From contig NZ_HG322949.1 in NCBI RefSeq assembly GCF_000723165.1, forward strand, positions 1,012,025-1,076,024: a stretch of 64,000 nt of DNA. The letters run 5' to 3'. The notes below the pieces were generated by a model that saw nothing but the letters and a program-made list of their open reading frames with translations, did not search any database and was not told the origin of the DNA. The stretch's first letter is position 1, and every line of letters starts with the position of its first letter. Positions 15,776-24,799 of this stretch are shown one piece after another. Position numbers and translations under genes: made by a program. The DNA comes from Janthinobacterium agaricidamnosum NBRC 102515 = DSM 9628 (GTDB lineage Bacteria > Pseudomonadota > Gammaproteobacteria > Burkholderiales > Burkholderiaceae_D).

Positions 15776-15910
15776 TTTTCGAAATTGTGGATGTGATGGT
15801 GATGTGTCGGGTTGAATTTTTCTTGCCTGTGTTGAGTGTTCGTTATAGCAGTAAAGTAACTTTCCGCTTAAAATAAATAACTACAGTATTATGGTGCGTG
15901 AGGCGTTAAA

Positions 15911-16990
15911 ATGATTTTAGTGAGCGGTGGCGCCGGGTTTATCGGTTCGAATTTTGTGATTGACTGGTTGGCGCAGTGCGACGAGCCGGTGATTAATCTC
16001 GACAAGCTGACGTATGCCGGCAATCTGCAAAATCTGCAGTCGTTGGAGCAAGATCCGAGGCATGTTTTTGTCAGGGGCGATATCTGCGATAGCGCTTTGC
16101 TCGCTAGCTTGCTGGCCGAATACCGGCCGCGTGCGGTGCTTCATTTTGCTGCGGAAAGCCATGTTGACCGCTCGATTCTTGGTCCGTCGGCCTTCGTTTC
16201 CACCAACGTTAATGGCACGTTCAATTTGCTGGAAGCGGTGCGTGGCCACTGGCTGGCCTTGCCGGAAGACGAACGGGCCGGTTTTCGCTTTCTGCACGTA
16301 TCTACCGATGAAGTGTATGGAACGCTGGGACCGGACGATGCGCCATTTTCAGAAACCACGCCATATGCGCCGAACAGCCCGTATTCTGCGACCAAGGCCG
16401 CTTCCGATCATTTGGTAAGGGCCTATCACCATACCTATGGTTTGCCTACGCTGACCACCAATTGTTCCAATAACTACGGCGCCTTCCATTTTCCGGAAAA
16501 ACTGATTCCGCTCGTGATCGCCAATGCCCGTGCGGGCAAGCCGCTGCCTATCTATGGCGATGGGCAGCAAGTCCGTGACTGGCTGTATGTCAACGATCAT
16601 TGTGCCGCAATCCGCCGCGTGCTGGCGGCAGGCGTTTCTGGCGAAACTTATAATATTGGCGGTTGGAATGAAAAGACCAATCTGGAGGTGGTGCATACGC
16701 TATGCGACATGCTGGATCGTCTCGATCCGAAGTCCGATGGCACGTCTTACCGCACACAAATCACGTATGTTGCCGACCGTCCTGGTCATGACCGCCGTTA
16801 TGCTATCGATGCCGGCAAGATCGAGCGCCAGCTGGGATGGAAGCCCGAGCAAACTTTTGAGAGCGGTATCGCCAGGACCGTGCAGTGGTATCTGGATCAC
16901 TCCGACTGGGTCGCCAACGTCCAGTCTGGCGCTTACTTGAATTGGGTCGAGCAGAATTATGCGCAGCGCAGCGCGCCGGAGGTGATTTGA
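15911..16990 (+). CDS. rfbB: dTDP-glucose 4,6-dehydratase
   Basis: This 359-aa extended SDR protein has the usual length. The NAD-binding loop is [10 protein letters not shown]. Catalytic residues are seen in STDEVYGTL (Thr-Asp-Glu, the dehydratase signature) and [10 protein letters not shown] (Tyr-x3-Lys). It converts dTDP-glucose to dTDP-4-keto-6-deoxyglucose, step two of dTDP-L-rhamnose synthesis. It is the first gene of a tight rfbBACD operon; its stop overlaps the next start (TGATG). Rhamnose made here would feed the glycosyltransferases downstream in the locus. Confidence 0.96.
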   Translation: MILVSGGAGFIGSNFVIDWLAQCDEPVINLDKLTYAGNLQNLQSLEQDPRHVFVRGDICDSALLASLLAEYRPRAVLHFAAESHVDRSILGPSAFVSTNVNGTFNLLEAVRGHWLALPEDERAGFRFLHVSTDEVYGTLGPDDAPFSETTPYAPNSPYSATKAASDHLVRAYHHTYGLPTLTTNCSNNYGAFHFPEKLIPLVIANARAGKPLPIYGDGQQVRDWLYVNDHCAAIRRVLAAGVSGETYNIGGWNEKTNLEVVHTLCDMLDRLDPKSDGTSYRTQITYVADRPGHDRRYAIDAGKIERQLGWKPEQTFESGIARTVQWYLDHSDWVANVQSGAYLNWVEQNYAQRSAPEVI

Positions 16991-17877
16991 TGGGGATGCG
17001 GCGTAAAGGGATTATTCTGGCTGGCGGCTCCGGCACACGCCTGTATCCGGTAACCATGGCGGTTTCCAAGCAATTGTTACCCGTATATGACAAGCCGATG
17101 ATTTATTATCCGCTGACCACGCTGATGTTGGCTGGTATACGGGAAATTCTGATTATCTCCACTCCGCAAGACACCCCCCGCTTCCGTGAATTGTTAGGCG
17201 ATGGCAGTCAATGGGGAGTGCAACTTAGTTATGCTGTCCAGGAGTCCCCTGATGGTTTAGCGCAAGCCTTTATTATTGGCCGGGATTTTATCGGCGACGC
17301 CCCATCGGCGCTCATCTTGGGCGATAACATTTATTACGGCCATGATTTTGAGTCGCAATTAACTGCAGCATCCAACCGTTCCGATGGCGCGACTGTATTT
17401 GCCTATCACGTGCAGGATCCTGAACGTTATGGCGTGGTGGAGTTCGATGCCCAGCGCCGCGCCGTCAGTATTGAGGAAAAACCGGTCACGCCCAAATCTT
17501 CGTATGCGGTGACGGGCTTATATTTTTATGATAACCAGATCGGCGATATCGCTGCCGGCATCAAGCCATCCGCGCGTGGAGAGCTGGAGATTACCGACGT
17601 CAACCGTATTTACCTGGAGCGGGGGCAACTGAACGTCGAGCGTATGGGGCGCGGCATGGCCTGGCTCGATACCGGTACCCATGACTCCTTACTGGAAGCG
17701 GGACAATTCATCGCCACGATAGAAAAGCGCCAGGGCTTGAAGGTCGCTTGTCCAGAGGAAATTGCGTACCGAAAAGGCTATATTGATGCGGAGCAATTGA
17801 ACGTGCTGGCGCAGGCGCTGAAAAAAAATGGATACGGGCAATATCTGCTACGTCTGTTGAACGAAAAAATATTCTGA
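16990..17877 (+). CDS. rfbA: glucose-1-phosphate thymidylyltransferase
   Basis: The protein is 295 aa from the ATG overlapping the rfbB stop; a second Met two codons on is possible. The nucleotidyltransferase signature [16 protein letters not shown] is followed by [17 protein letters not shown], and the active site continues with LGDNIYYG and EEKP. It makes dTDP-glucose from dTTP and glucose-1-phosphate and is normally feedback-inhibited by dTDP-rhamnose. Gene order B-A-C-D and overlaps indicate one transcript. Confidence 0.96.
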   Translation: MGMRRKGIILAGGSGTRLYPVTMAVSKQLLPVYDKPMIYYPLTTLMLAGIREILIISTPQDTPRFRELLGDGSQWGVQLSYAVQESPDGLAQAFIIGRDFIGDAPSALILGDNIYYGHDFESQLTAASNRSDGATVFAYHVQDPERYGVVEFDAQRRAVSIEEKPVTPKSSYAVTGLYFYDNQIGDIAAGIKPSARGELEITDVNRIYLERGQLNVERMGRGMAWLDTGTHDSLLEAGQFIATIEKRQGLKVACPEEIAYRKGYIDAEQLNVLAQALKKNGYGQYLLRLLNEKIF

Positions 17878-17882
17878 TCATT

Positions 17883-18428
17883 ATGCACATCGTAGCCACT
17901 GCTATTCCCGACGTATTGTTGATTGAACCCAAGGTTTTCGGGGATGATCGCGGTTTTTTTTATGAAAGCTTCAACCAGCGCCGTTTTCAGGAGCTGACCG
18001 GAGTTTCCACTGAGTTCGTGCAAGATAACCATTCCAAGTCCGCCAAAAACGTCTTGCGTGGCTTGCATTACCAGATTCAGCAAGCCCAGGGCAAGCTGGT
18101 CCGGGTAGTGGCGGGCGCAGTGTTTGATGTCGCGGTGGACTTGCGAAAGAGTTCAGCAACGTTCGGACACTGGGTTGGCGTGGTGCTGTCGGCCGAAAAT
18201 AAGCGCCAGTTATGGGTGCCTCCCGGATTTGCCCATGGTTTTGTGGTAACCAGCGAGTCGGCCGAATTCCTCTATAAAACCACGGATTACTGGGCACCGG
18301 AATTTGAGCGCTCCATTTTGTGGAATGATCCCGCACTGGGTATCGATTGGCCGCTGGACGGCTTGCCATTGCTTTCAGGTAAGGACCAGGCGGGAAGCCT
18401 GCTGGCCGATGCAGAGGTATTTCCGTGA
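17883..18428 (+). CDS. rfbC: dTDP-4-dehydrorhamnose 3,5-epimerase
   Basis: This 181-aa cupin-fold epimerase has the usual length. Family motifs are EPKVFGDDRGFFYESFN near the N-terminus, QDNHSKSAKNVLRGLHYQ with the catalytic His, and WVPPGFAHGF and YKTTDYWAPEFERSI with the active-site Tyr. It epimerises C3 and C5 of the 4-keto sugar. It starts 5 nt after rfbA and its stop overlaps the rfbD GTG start by 4 nt. Confidence 0.96.
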   Translation: MHIVATAIPDVLLIEPKVFGDDRGFFYESFNQRRFQELTGVSTEFVQDNHSKSAKNVLRGLHYQIQQAQGKLVRVVAGAVFDVAVDLRKSSATFGHWVGVVLSAENKRQLWVPPGFAHGFVVTSESAEFLYKTTDYWAPEFERSILWNDPALGIDWPLDGLPLLSGKDQAGSLLADAEVFP

Positions 18429-19297
18429 AGATTCTATTAACTGGAAGTAGTGGCCAGGTCGGTTATGAATTGGCGCGCAGCCTGCAAGGGTTGGGGGAAG
18501 TCGTGGCGCCGGGGCGCTCGGGCATGGATCTGGCCAACCTGGATCAAGTGCGTGACGTGATCCGCACAGTCAAGCCTGGACTGATTGTCAATCCAGCCGC
18601 CTACACCGCGGTCGATCAGGCTGAACGCGAGCCGGAGCTGGCTTTGCTGATCAATGCCCGGGCACCGGAAGTGATGGCCGAGGAGGCCCGCAAGCTGGGC
18701 GCGGCGATGATTCATTATTCCACCGATTATGTCTTCGATGGCAGCAAGAGCGGACCCTATGTCGAGGATGATCCAACTTGCCCGGTGAATGTGTATGGCC
18801 GCAGCAAACTGGCCGGCGAGCAGGCGATCCAGGCCTGCGGTATCGATCACCTGATTTTGCGCACCAGTTGGGTCTATGGCATGCGCGGCAAGAACTTCCT
18901 GCTGACGGTACTGCGCCTGGCGCAGGAGCGCCCTGAATTGCGCATCGTTGGAGATCAGTATGGCGCGCCGACCTGGTGCCGCACCATCGCCGACACGACG
19001 GCACACATTCTGGCGCGGATGCAGGCCGATGCCGATCCGGCTGCGTGGTGGCGTCAGCATGGTGGAATATATCACCTGACTGCCCAAGGTCGCACCAGCT
19101 GGGCTGGATTTACTCAGGAAATTCTGAACAATGCACCTTTGGTCACGCCGCCGCGCGTAAGCGAGATTACGACGGCGGAGTATCCCCTGCCAGCCAGGCG
19201 GCCGGCTTCCTCGGTGTTGTCGAGTGAACGTTTGATGCAAGCTTTTTGCGGTTTGCCAGCATGGGAAGATGCCTTGCAATTATGTATGGCGGCATGA
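18425..19297 (+). CDS. rfbD: dTDP-4-dehydrorhamnose reductase
   Basis: This 290-aa SDR starts at GTG within the rfbC stop. It has the NADPH loop LTGSSGQVGYELA, the catalytic block YSTDYVFDGSKSGPY and VYGRSKLAGEQA (Tyr-x3-Lys). It carries out the final reduction to dTDP-L-rhamnose. It is the last gene of the rhamnose operon and is followed by a 355-bp low-GC spacer. Confidence 0.96.
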   Translation: MKILLTGSSGQVGYELARSLQGLGEVVAPGRSGMDLANLDQVRDVIRTVKPGLIVNPAAYTAVDQAEREPELALLINARAPEVMAEEARKLGAAMIHYSTDYVFDGSKSGPYVEDDPTCPVNVYGRSKLAGEQAIQACGIDHLILRTSWVYGMRGKNFLLTVLRLAQERPELRIVGDQYGAPTWCRTIADTTAHILARMQADADPAAWWRQHGGIYHLTAQGRTSWAGFTQEILNNAPLVTPPRVSEITTAEYPLPARRPASSVLSSERLMQAFCGLPAWEDALQLCMAA

Positions 19298-19652
19298 CGT
19301 AATGTCGTTTTTTGGAGAGAAATCCGCTTTTCGGACAACACTATAATGTTAAAATGCAGGGTTATTTTTGCAAAAATACCAACTCCATTGCTTTGTTAAA
19401 TATTAACTTTATTGTTTTTTGATACCTTAAGTCATTGTCAATATTTAAGCGTGTACTACCTTGCAGCCTGATGCTGTGCCATCAAGCGACCATGCCATTC
19501 GGATTTTTCTCTGTGCGCATCTTGCTTTGAGCAATTGATCAGGTGCTTAACGCCGCCATGGGGTGATATTTTTTTGTAATATCAGGACGAGCTTGCTCTA
19601 TAAACAGCATTAGATGTAATCCCATCATTTTAATTTAATTTCTAAGATAAAA
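19298..19652. other. low-GC spacer before the pseudaminic acid block
   Basis: No gene is supported. A TATAAT at 19342-19347 could be a -10 element, but no good -35 is seen 16-19 bp before it. The composition is AT-rich from about 19,340 to 19,440 and again from 19,600. A separate promoter for the pse genes is likely but not pinned down. Confidence 0.4.
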
Positions 19653-20663
19653 ATGTTATCAGATAAGTCCATACTCATTACCGGCGGAACAGGTTCGTTC
19701 GGCAAAGCATTCGTTAAAACCGTGTTGGAACGTTATCCAACGATCAAGCGCTTGGTGGTGTTTTCCCGCGACGAATTGAAACAATTTGAAATGGCGCATG
19801 AATTTTCGGATGAGAAATATGCCGGGATTCGTTATTTTATCGGTGATATCCGCGATGAAGCCCGCCTGCGCCGTGCTTTGGAAGGCATCGATATCGTGAT
19901 TCATGCGGCGGCGCTGAAACAAGTGCCGGCGGCGGAATATAATCCGTTTGAATGCATCAAGACGAACGTGCTGGGTGCGCAAAATCTGATTGAGGCTTGC
20001 CTGGACAGCAAGGTGCAGCGCGTGGTTGCTTTGTCGACCGACAAGGCTGCCGCACCGATCAATTTGTACGGCGCCACCAAACTGTGCTCCGATAAATTGT
20101 TTGTCGCCGCCAACAATATCATTGGCCATCGCGACCTGCGTTTCAGCGTGGTTCGTTACGGTAATGTGATGGGTAGCCGCGGTTCGGTGATTCCATTCTT
20201 CCTCGAGCGTCGCGCCACTGGCGTATTGCCGATTACGGATACCGCGATGACGCGCTTCAACATCAGCCTGCAAGAAGGCGTCGACATGGTGTTGTGGTCG
20301 CTGGAAAATGCCTGGGGCGGCGAAGTGCTGGTGCCGAAGATCCCGTCGTACCGCATCACCGATGTTGCCAGGGCCATTGGTCCCGAGTGCGAATATCCGG
20401 TGGTTGGCGTGCGTCCGGGCGAAAAAATTCATGAAGAAATGATTACCTCCAGCGATAGTTTCAATACCGTCGACATGGGCAAGTATTACGCCATCTTGCC
20501 GATGGGCGCCAAGTATTCGATGCAGGATTATTGCGACAAGCTGGGCGCCAAGCCTGTGCCAGCCGGTTTTTGCTATGACAGCGGCAGCAATACCGATTTC
20601 CTGACCGAAGAACAATTGCGCGAGTTGATCCAGGCTCACGTCGATCCTAGCCACAGCGTGTAA
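19653..20663 (+). CDS. pseB: UDP-N-acetylglucosamine 4,6-dehydratase (inverting), PseB
   Basis: This 336-aa SDR has the FlaA1/PseB start KSILITGGTGSFGKAFV, the RDELKQFEM segment typical of the family, and the catalytic STDKAAAPINLYGATKL (Asp-Lys and Tyr-x3-Lys). It dehydrates UDP-GlcNAc at C4/C6 with C5 inversion, giving UDP-2-acetamido-2,6-dideoxy-beta-L-arabino-hexos-4-ulose, the first step of pseudaminic acid synthesis. It is the soluble short form, with no membrane domain, unlike the WbpM-like enzyme later in this locus. It starts a run of seven closely packed genes. Confidence 0.94.
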   Translation: MLSDKSILITGGTGSFGKAFVKTVLERYPTIKRLVVFSRDELKQFEMAHEFSDEKYAGIRYFIGDIRDEARLRRALEGIDIVIHAAALKQVPAAEYNPFECIKTNVLGAQNLIEACLDSKVQRVVALSTDKAAAPINLYGATKLCSDKLFVAANNIIGHRDLRFSVVRYGNVMGSRGSVIPFFLERRATGVLPITDTAMTRFNISLQEGVDMVLWSLENAWGGEVLVPKIPSYRITDVARAIGPECEYPVVGVRPGEKIHEEMITSSDSFNTVDMGKYYAILPMGAKYSMQDYCDKLGAKPVPAGFCYDSGSNTDFLTEEQLRELIQAHVDPSHSV

Positions 20664-20666
20664 AAC

Positions 20667-21830
20667 ATGACATTGATTCCTTACGGACGGCAAGACATTT
20701 CCGATGCCGACATCGAGGCGGTGGCGGCTGTCCTGCGTTCGGATTTTCTGACCCAGGGGCCGGCCGTGCCGGCTTTTGAACGGGCTTTGGCCGAGTATTG
20801 CGGCGTCCGTCACGCGGTCGCGGCCAACAGTGCGACCAGTGCCTTGCATATCGCTTGCATGGCGTTGGGTGTCGGGCCGGGGGATCTGGTCTGGACCACG
20901 CCGAATACCTTTGTGGCAAGCGCTAATTGCGCGCTGTATTGCGGCGCCGAAATCGATTTTGTCGATATCGACGCCCGCACATACAACTTGAGCGCCGATG
21001 CCTTGAAACATAAGCTGGATCAGGCGCGGCAGGCTGGGCGCTTGCCGAAGGTAGTGATTCCGGTGCACCTGACCGGGCAGCCATGCGATATGGCGGCGAT
21101 TCATGCACTGGGTCAGGAATATGGCTTCAAGATTATCGAAGATGCTTCGCATGCGATTGGCGGCAAGTATCGCGGTCAGCCGATCGGCAATTGCCAGTTC
21201 AGCGACATCACGGTTTTCAGCTTCCATCCGGTAAAGATCATCACCAGCGCCGAAGGCGGCCTGGCGACCACCAATGACCCGCAGCTTGCGTTGGGCATGG
21301 AGCAAGCGCGCAGCCATGGCATCACCCGCGATCCACAGCAGATGACGCATGAGCCGGATGGCGCCTGGTATTACCAGCAAGTCACGCTGGGCTACAATTA
21401 CCGCATGACGGACATGCAGGCGGCGCTGGGCTTGAGCCAGATGAGCCGTCTCGACCAATTCGTCGCGCAGCGCCATGTCATCGCACGCCGCTACGATGCC
21501 TTGCTGGCCGATCTGCCGCTGCTTACGCCATGGCAGCATGAAGATGGTTATTCGGGTTTGCACCTGTATGTGATTCGCCTGAAGCTGGACCGTTTGACGC
21601 GCTCCCATCGCGCCATCTTCGATGCGCTGCGCGCGCAATCGATCGGCGTGAATCTGCATTACATTCCGGTCCATACCCAGCCTTACTATCAGGCCATGGG
21701 TTTCAGGCACGGCGATTTTCCGGAAGCGGAAAGTTATTATGGAGAGGCGATCAGCCTGCCGATGTACGCCACCTTGACCGAGCAGCAGCAAGACCGCGTG
21801 ATCGAAGTGCTGCGGGATGTGTTGCAATGA
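20667..21830 (+). CDS. pseC: UDP-4-amino-4,6-dideoxy-N-acetyl-beta-L-altrosamine transaminase, PseC
   Basis: This 387-aa DegT/DnrJ/EryC1 aminotransferase starts 3 nt after pseB. PLP features are ATSALHIAC (phosphate loop), IEDASHAIGG (Asp stacking the cofactor) and FSFHPVKIITSAEGG (Schiff-base Lys). It transfers an amino group from glutamate to C4 of the PseB product. The stop overlaps the next start (ATGA). Confidence 0.94.
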   Translation: MTLIPYGRQDISDADIEAVAAVLRSDFLTQGPAVPAFERALAEYCGVRHAVAANSATSALHIACMALGVGPGDLVWTTPNTFVASANCALYCGAEIDFVDIDARTYNLSADALKHKLDQARQAGRLPKVVIPVHLTGQPCDMAAIHALGQEYGFKIIEDASHAIGGKYRGQPIGNCQFSDITVFSFHPVKIITSAEGGLATTNDPQLALGMEQARSHGITRDPQQMTHEPDGAWYYQQVTLGYNYRMTDMQAALGLSQMSRLDQFVAQRHVIARRYDALLADLPLLTPWQHEDGYSGLHLYVIRLKLDRLTRSHRAIFDALRAQSIGVNLHYIPVHTQPYYQAMGFRHGDFPEAESYYGEAISLPMYATLTEQQQDRVIEVLRDVLQ

Positions 21831-22729
21831 AAATAGGCTTGGGCGCGGTACAGTTCGGGCTTGACTATGGCATTGCGAATACTGCCGGCAAGGTAAGCGA
21901 AGCGGAAGTTGCGGCGATTCTGGCCGCGGCCGATGCGCTGCAAGTGGGCGTGATCGATACCGCCGCGTTGTATGGCGACAGTGAAGCGGTGCTGGGGCGT
22001 GCCATGGCGCCGGATGCGCGCTTCGATATCGTCACCAAGACGCCGCAGTTCGCCGGTCCTGTGCTGGATGCCTCCGCTGCACAGCAGCTGGAAGACAGTG
22101 TACTTGCCTCGCTCTCGAAGTTGCGGCGTGCTGCGGTGTACGGCGTGCTGATCCACCGGGTCGATGATCTGTTCCTGCCTGGCGGGGAAGTCTTGATGGA
22201 ACGGCTGGTACTGTTGAAAGCGCGCGGCCTGGTCGGCAAGATCGGTGTGTCGGTCTATACCGGGGAGCAAATTGACCAGGTACTGGCGCGTTTCCCTATC
22301 GACTTGATCCAGTTGCCGATCAATGTGCTGGACCAGCGCCTGTTGCAGAGCGGCCATTTGCGCAAACTGAAACTGGCCGGCGTGGAAATACATGCCCGCT
22401 CGGTTTTCCTGCAAGGCTTGCTGCTGATGCCGCCGCAAGAAATTCCAGACTATTTTAACGGCGTGCGCGAACGGTTGTACGCCTATCATCGTTTTATCGC
22501 GACGCAGGGCCTGACACCGCTACAGGCGGCGCTGGGCTTCGTCGCCGGCCTGACCCAGATCGACCGCCTGATTTGCGGCGTGAATTCCAGTCAGCAGTTG
22601 CAAGAAATCTGCGCCGCGGCCATAGCGGGCGCCAGCGATGGCGACAGTGCCGATTATGCCGCTTTCGCGATCGACGATGAAACCATCGTCAACCCTGCCT
22701 TATGGCATAGTGCAAAAGGGAAAAAATGA
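21827..22729 (+). CDS. aldo/keto reductase family protein
   Basis: The protein is 300 aa, MKIGLGAVQFGLDYGIANTAGKVSEAEV, with the AKR active-site elements DTAALYGDSE (Asp and Tyr) and LIHRVDDL (His), and barrel strands such as GKIGVSVYT and LIQLPINVLDQRLL. The canonical AKR Lys is not obvious at TK-TPQ (VTKTPQF may provide it). It is not one of the six classical pse steps. Its place inside the operon, overlapping both neighbours by 4 nt, implies a role in making or modifying the nonulosonic acid or another sugar in the unit. Confidence 0.85.
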   Translation: MKIGLGAVQFGLDYGIANTAGKVSEAEVAAILAAADALQVGVIDTAALYGDSEAVLGRAMAPDARFDIVTKTPQFAGPVLDASAAQQLEDSVLASLSKLRRAAVYGVLIHRVDDLFLPGGEVLMERLVLLKARGLVGKIGVSVYTGEQIDQVLARFPIDLIQLPINVLDQRLLQSGHLRKLKLAGVEIHARSVFLQGLLLMPPQEIPDYFNGVRERLYAYHRFIATQGLTPLQAALGFVAGLTQIDRLICGVNSSQQLQEICAAAIAGASDGDSADYAAFAIDDETIVNPALWHSAKGKK

Positions 22730-23508
22730 TATTGGCAATATTGCAGGCCCGCGTCTCGTCTTCGCGGCTGCCCGGGAAAGTGCTCAAGCCGCTGCTGGGT
22801 GTGCCCATGCTGATACGCCAGATAGAGCGCTTGCGTGGCGTCAGCCGTATCGATCAATTGCTGGTCGCAACCAGTAATGAAAGCTCGGATGACGCGATTG
22901 AAGAGCTGTGCCGCGCGCATGGGGTCGCCTGCTTCAGGGGCGACTTGAATGATGTGCTGGAACGCTTCCATCAGGCCGCGCAAACGGCGGCGCCCGAGCA
23001 TATCGTGCGCCTGACCGCCGACTGTCCGCTGACCGATGCCGCGCTGATCGACCAGGTCATCGAGTTTTACCTGGACGGCGATTACGACTATGCCAGCAAT
23101 TCGCTCGAAGCCACCTACCCGGATGGACTGGACGTCGAGATTTTCCGTGCTTCCTGCCTGGAGCAGGCCTGGCAGGAAGCACGGCTGCCATCCCAGCGCG
23201 AACACGTCACGCCATTCATCAACCAGCAGCCGCAGCGTTACAAAATCGGTCTGTACCGAGGCGCGACGGATTTGTCGCACCTGCGCTGGACGGTGGACGA
23301 GCCTAAGGATTTTGAACTGGTGACGATGATTTATGAAGCTTTATACCCGGACAATAGCCGTTTTTCCATGCAGGATGTGTTATCACTGCTGGAGCGGCGC
23401 CCGGAATTAGCCGATTGGAATACCATGCATGAACGCAACGAGGGATATCAAAAATCGCTCGACGCGGATGCGGCACCGACTACCATCCCCCACACCAAAG
23501 AGAACTAA
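22726..23508 (+). CDS. SpsF-like cytidylyltransferase-domain protein (candidate CMP-sugar synthetase)
   Basis: The protein is 260 aa with the nucleotidyltransferase start ILAILQARVSSSRLPGKVLKPL. Further motifs are RLTADCPLTD (metal-binding Asp pair) and ATYPDGLDVEIF. This is the SpsF family rather than the NeuA/PseF form that begins IPARGGSKRIP. PseF activates pseudaminic acid with CMP; no canonical PseF is encoded in the locus, so this protein is the best candidate for that step. That role is an inference from position. It overlaps the preceding gene by 4 nt. Confidence 0.8.
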   Translation: MILAILQARVSSSRLPGKVLKPLLGVPMLIRQIERLRGVSRIDQLLVATSNESSDDAIEELCRAHGVACFRGDLNDVLERFHQAAQTAAPEHIVRLTADCPLTDAALIDQVIEFYLDGDYDYASNSLEATYPDGLDVEIFRASCLEQAWQEARLPSQREHVTPFINQQPQRYKIGLYRGATDLSHLRWTVDEPKDFELVTMIYEALYPDNSRFSMQDVLSLLERRPELADWNTMHERNEGYQKSLDADAAPTTIPHTKEN

Positions 23509-23509
23509 T

Positions 23510-24799
23510 ATGTCTACACGCTATCAACGCTCTGAAGAGTTATTGGAACGCGCCCTGAAAACGATTCCGCTGGGCTCGCAAACTTTCAGCAAAAGTAAAA
23601 CCCAGTACCCTTTGGGCGTCTCGCCTTATTTCATTCAGCGTGGCAAGGGCAGCCATGTATGGGATGTGGATGGCAATGAATACGTCGATTTCATCAGCAG
23701 CCTGGCATCGATCACCCTGGGTTACAACGACCCGGACGTGACCGATGCGGTGAAGGCGCAATTGGACGAGGGCGTGATTTTCAGCCTGCCGCACCAGCTC
23801 GAAATGCAAGTAGCCGAAAAAATTTGCGAAATCGTGCCCTGCGCTGAAATGGTACGCTTCGGCAAGAACGGTTCCGACGCCACCTCCGGCGCGATACGCC
23901 TGGCGCGCGCCTATACCGATCGCGAGCACGTCGCGGTGTGCGGCTACCATGGCTGGCAAGACTGGTACATCGGTTCGACCGCACGCAACCGCGGCGTGCC
24001 TGCCGCTACCCGCGAGTTGACCCATACCTTCGCCTACAACGACCTGGCCTCGCTCGAAAAGCTGTTTGCCGAGTTTCCGGAACAAATCTCTGCGGTCATC
24101 CTCGAACCGATGAACGTGGTTGCGCCTGTCGAAGGTTTCCTGGAAGGCGTCAAGGCGCTGGCGCACAAACATGGCGCCTTGCTGATTTTTGACGAAACCA
24201 TCACCGGTTTCCGCTATGCCAATGGCGGTGCGCAGGAATATTTTGGCGTCACGCCGGATCTGGCCACCTTCGGCAAAGGTCTGGCCAATGGCTACCCGGT
24301 GTCGGCTGTCGCCGGCCGGGCCGACGTGATGAAGTTGATGGAAGAAATTTTCTTTTCCTTCACTTTCGGCGGAGAAACACTGTCGCTTGCCGCCGCCCTG
24401 GCAACCATGGAAAAGCTGCAACGCGAACCGGTGGTGGCGACGCTGCATCAGCAAGGCACGAAAATCATCGAGCGCCTGAATGCCATCATCGAACGCAACC
24501 AGGCACAGGCTATACTGAGCGTCGCCGGCCATCCGAGCTGGAGCTTCCTGCTGATCAAGGATGCCGCGCCGTATAGCCAATGGCAAATCAAAACCCTGTT
24601 CATGCAGGAAATGTTGGCACGTGGAATTTTGACTTTTGGCACGCATAACTTGAATTACAGCCATACCGATAGCGATCTGGAGCAATTGTTTGCCGCTTAT
24701 GAAGAGGTGGTGCCGATGCTGGTGAACGCCGTCAAGGACGGCACACTGGAAAAATTGCTGCGTTGCCAGCCGCTGGTGCCCCTGTTTAAGGTGCGATGA
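23510..24799 (+). CDS. class III aminotransferase (glutamate-1-semialdehyde aminomutase-like)
   Basis: The protein is 429 aa from the ATG 1 nt after the preceding stop. The fold-type I PLP enzyme features are GSDATSGAIRLARAYT (phosphate-binding loop), HGWQDWY, IFDETITGFR (cofactor Asp) and the Schiff-base Lys in TFGKGLANGYPVSAV. It resembles HemL in outline, but its location within the pse operon and its DETITGFR/GGAQEYFG context fit sugar-cluster homologues. It may aminate a carbonyl on the side chain of the nonulosonic acid or its precursor. HemL activity in tetrapyrrole synthesis is unlikely. Confidence 0.85.
   Translation: MSTRYQRSEELLERALKTIPLGSQTFSKSKTQYPLGVSPYFIQRGKGSHVWDVDGNEYVDFISSLASITLGYNDPDVTDAVKAQLDEGVIFSLPHQLEMQVAEKICEIVPCAEMVRFGKNGSDATSGAIRLARAYTDREHVAVCGYHGWQDWYIGSTARNRGVPAATRELTHTFAYNDLASLEKLFAEFPEQISAVILEPMNVVAPVEGFLEGVKALAHKHGALLIFDETITGFRYANGGAQEYFGVTPDLATFGKGLANGYPVSAVAGRADVMKLMEEIFFSFTFGGETLSLAAALATMEKLQREPVVATLHQQGTKIIERLNAIIERNQAQAILSVAGHPSWSFLLIKDAAPYSQWQIKTLFMQEMLARGILTFGTHNLNYSHTDSDLEQLFAAYEEVVPMLVNAVKDGTLEKLLRCQPLVPLFKVR

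Larger units (their letters stand above)
14945..15910. other. 966-bp low-GC regulatory region of the polysaccharide locus
   Basis: This divergent spacer lies between wzz paralogue 1 and rfbB. Positions about 15,225-15,420 are conspicuously AT-rich compared with the GC-rich genome, with many A- and T-tracts as in H-NS-type silencer targets. No gene is supported; short frames lack ribosome sites and coding character. A promoter-like element and a perfect palindrome are listed separately. No clear JUMPstart/ops element was found. Confidence 0.55.

Noticed and set aside
15600..15910. JUMPstart/ops element before rfbB
   Set aside because: GCGTAGCG near 15,671 is only loosely similar to GGCGGTAGCGT, and no extended JUMPstart context is present.
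19659..21827. 722-codon open frame on the minus strand over pseB and pseC
   Set aside because: It is antisense to two clearly recognisable genes with full catalytic motifs. Its His/Gln/Arg-rich translation is the usual reflection of GC-rich codon bias.
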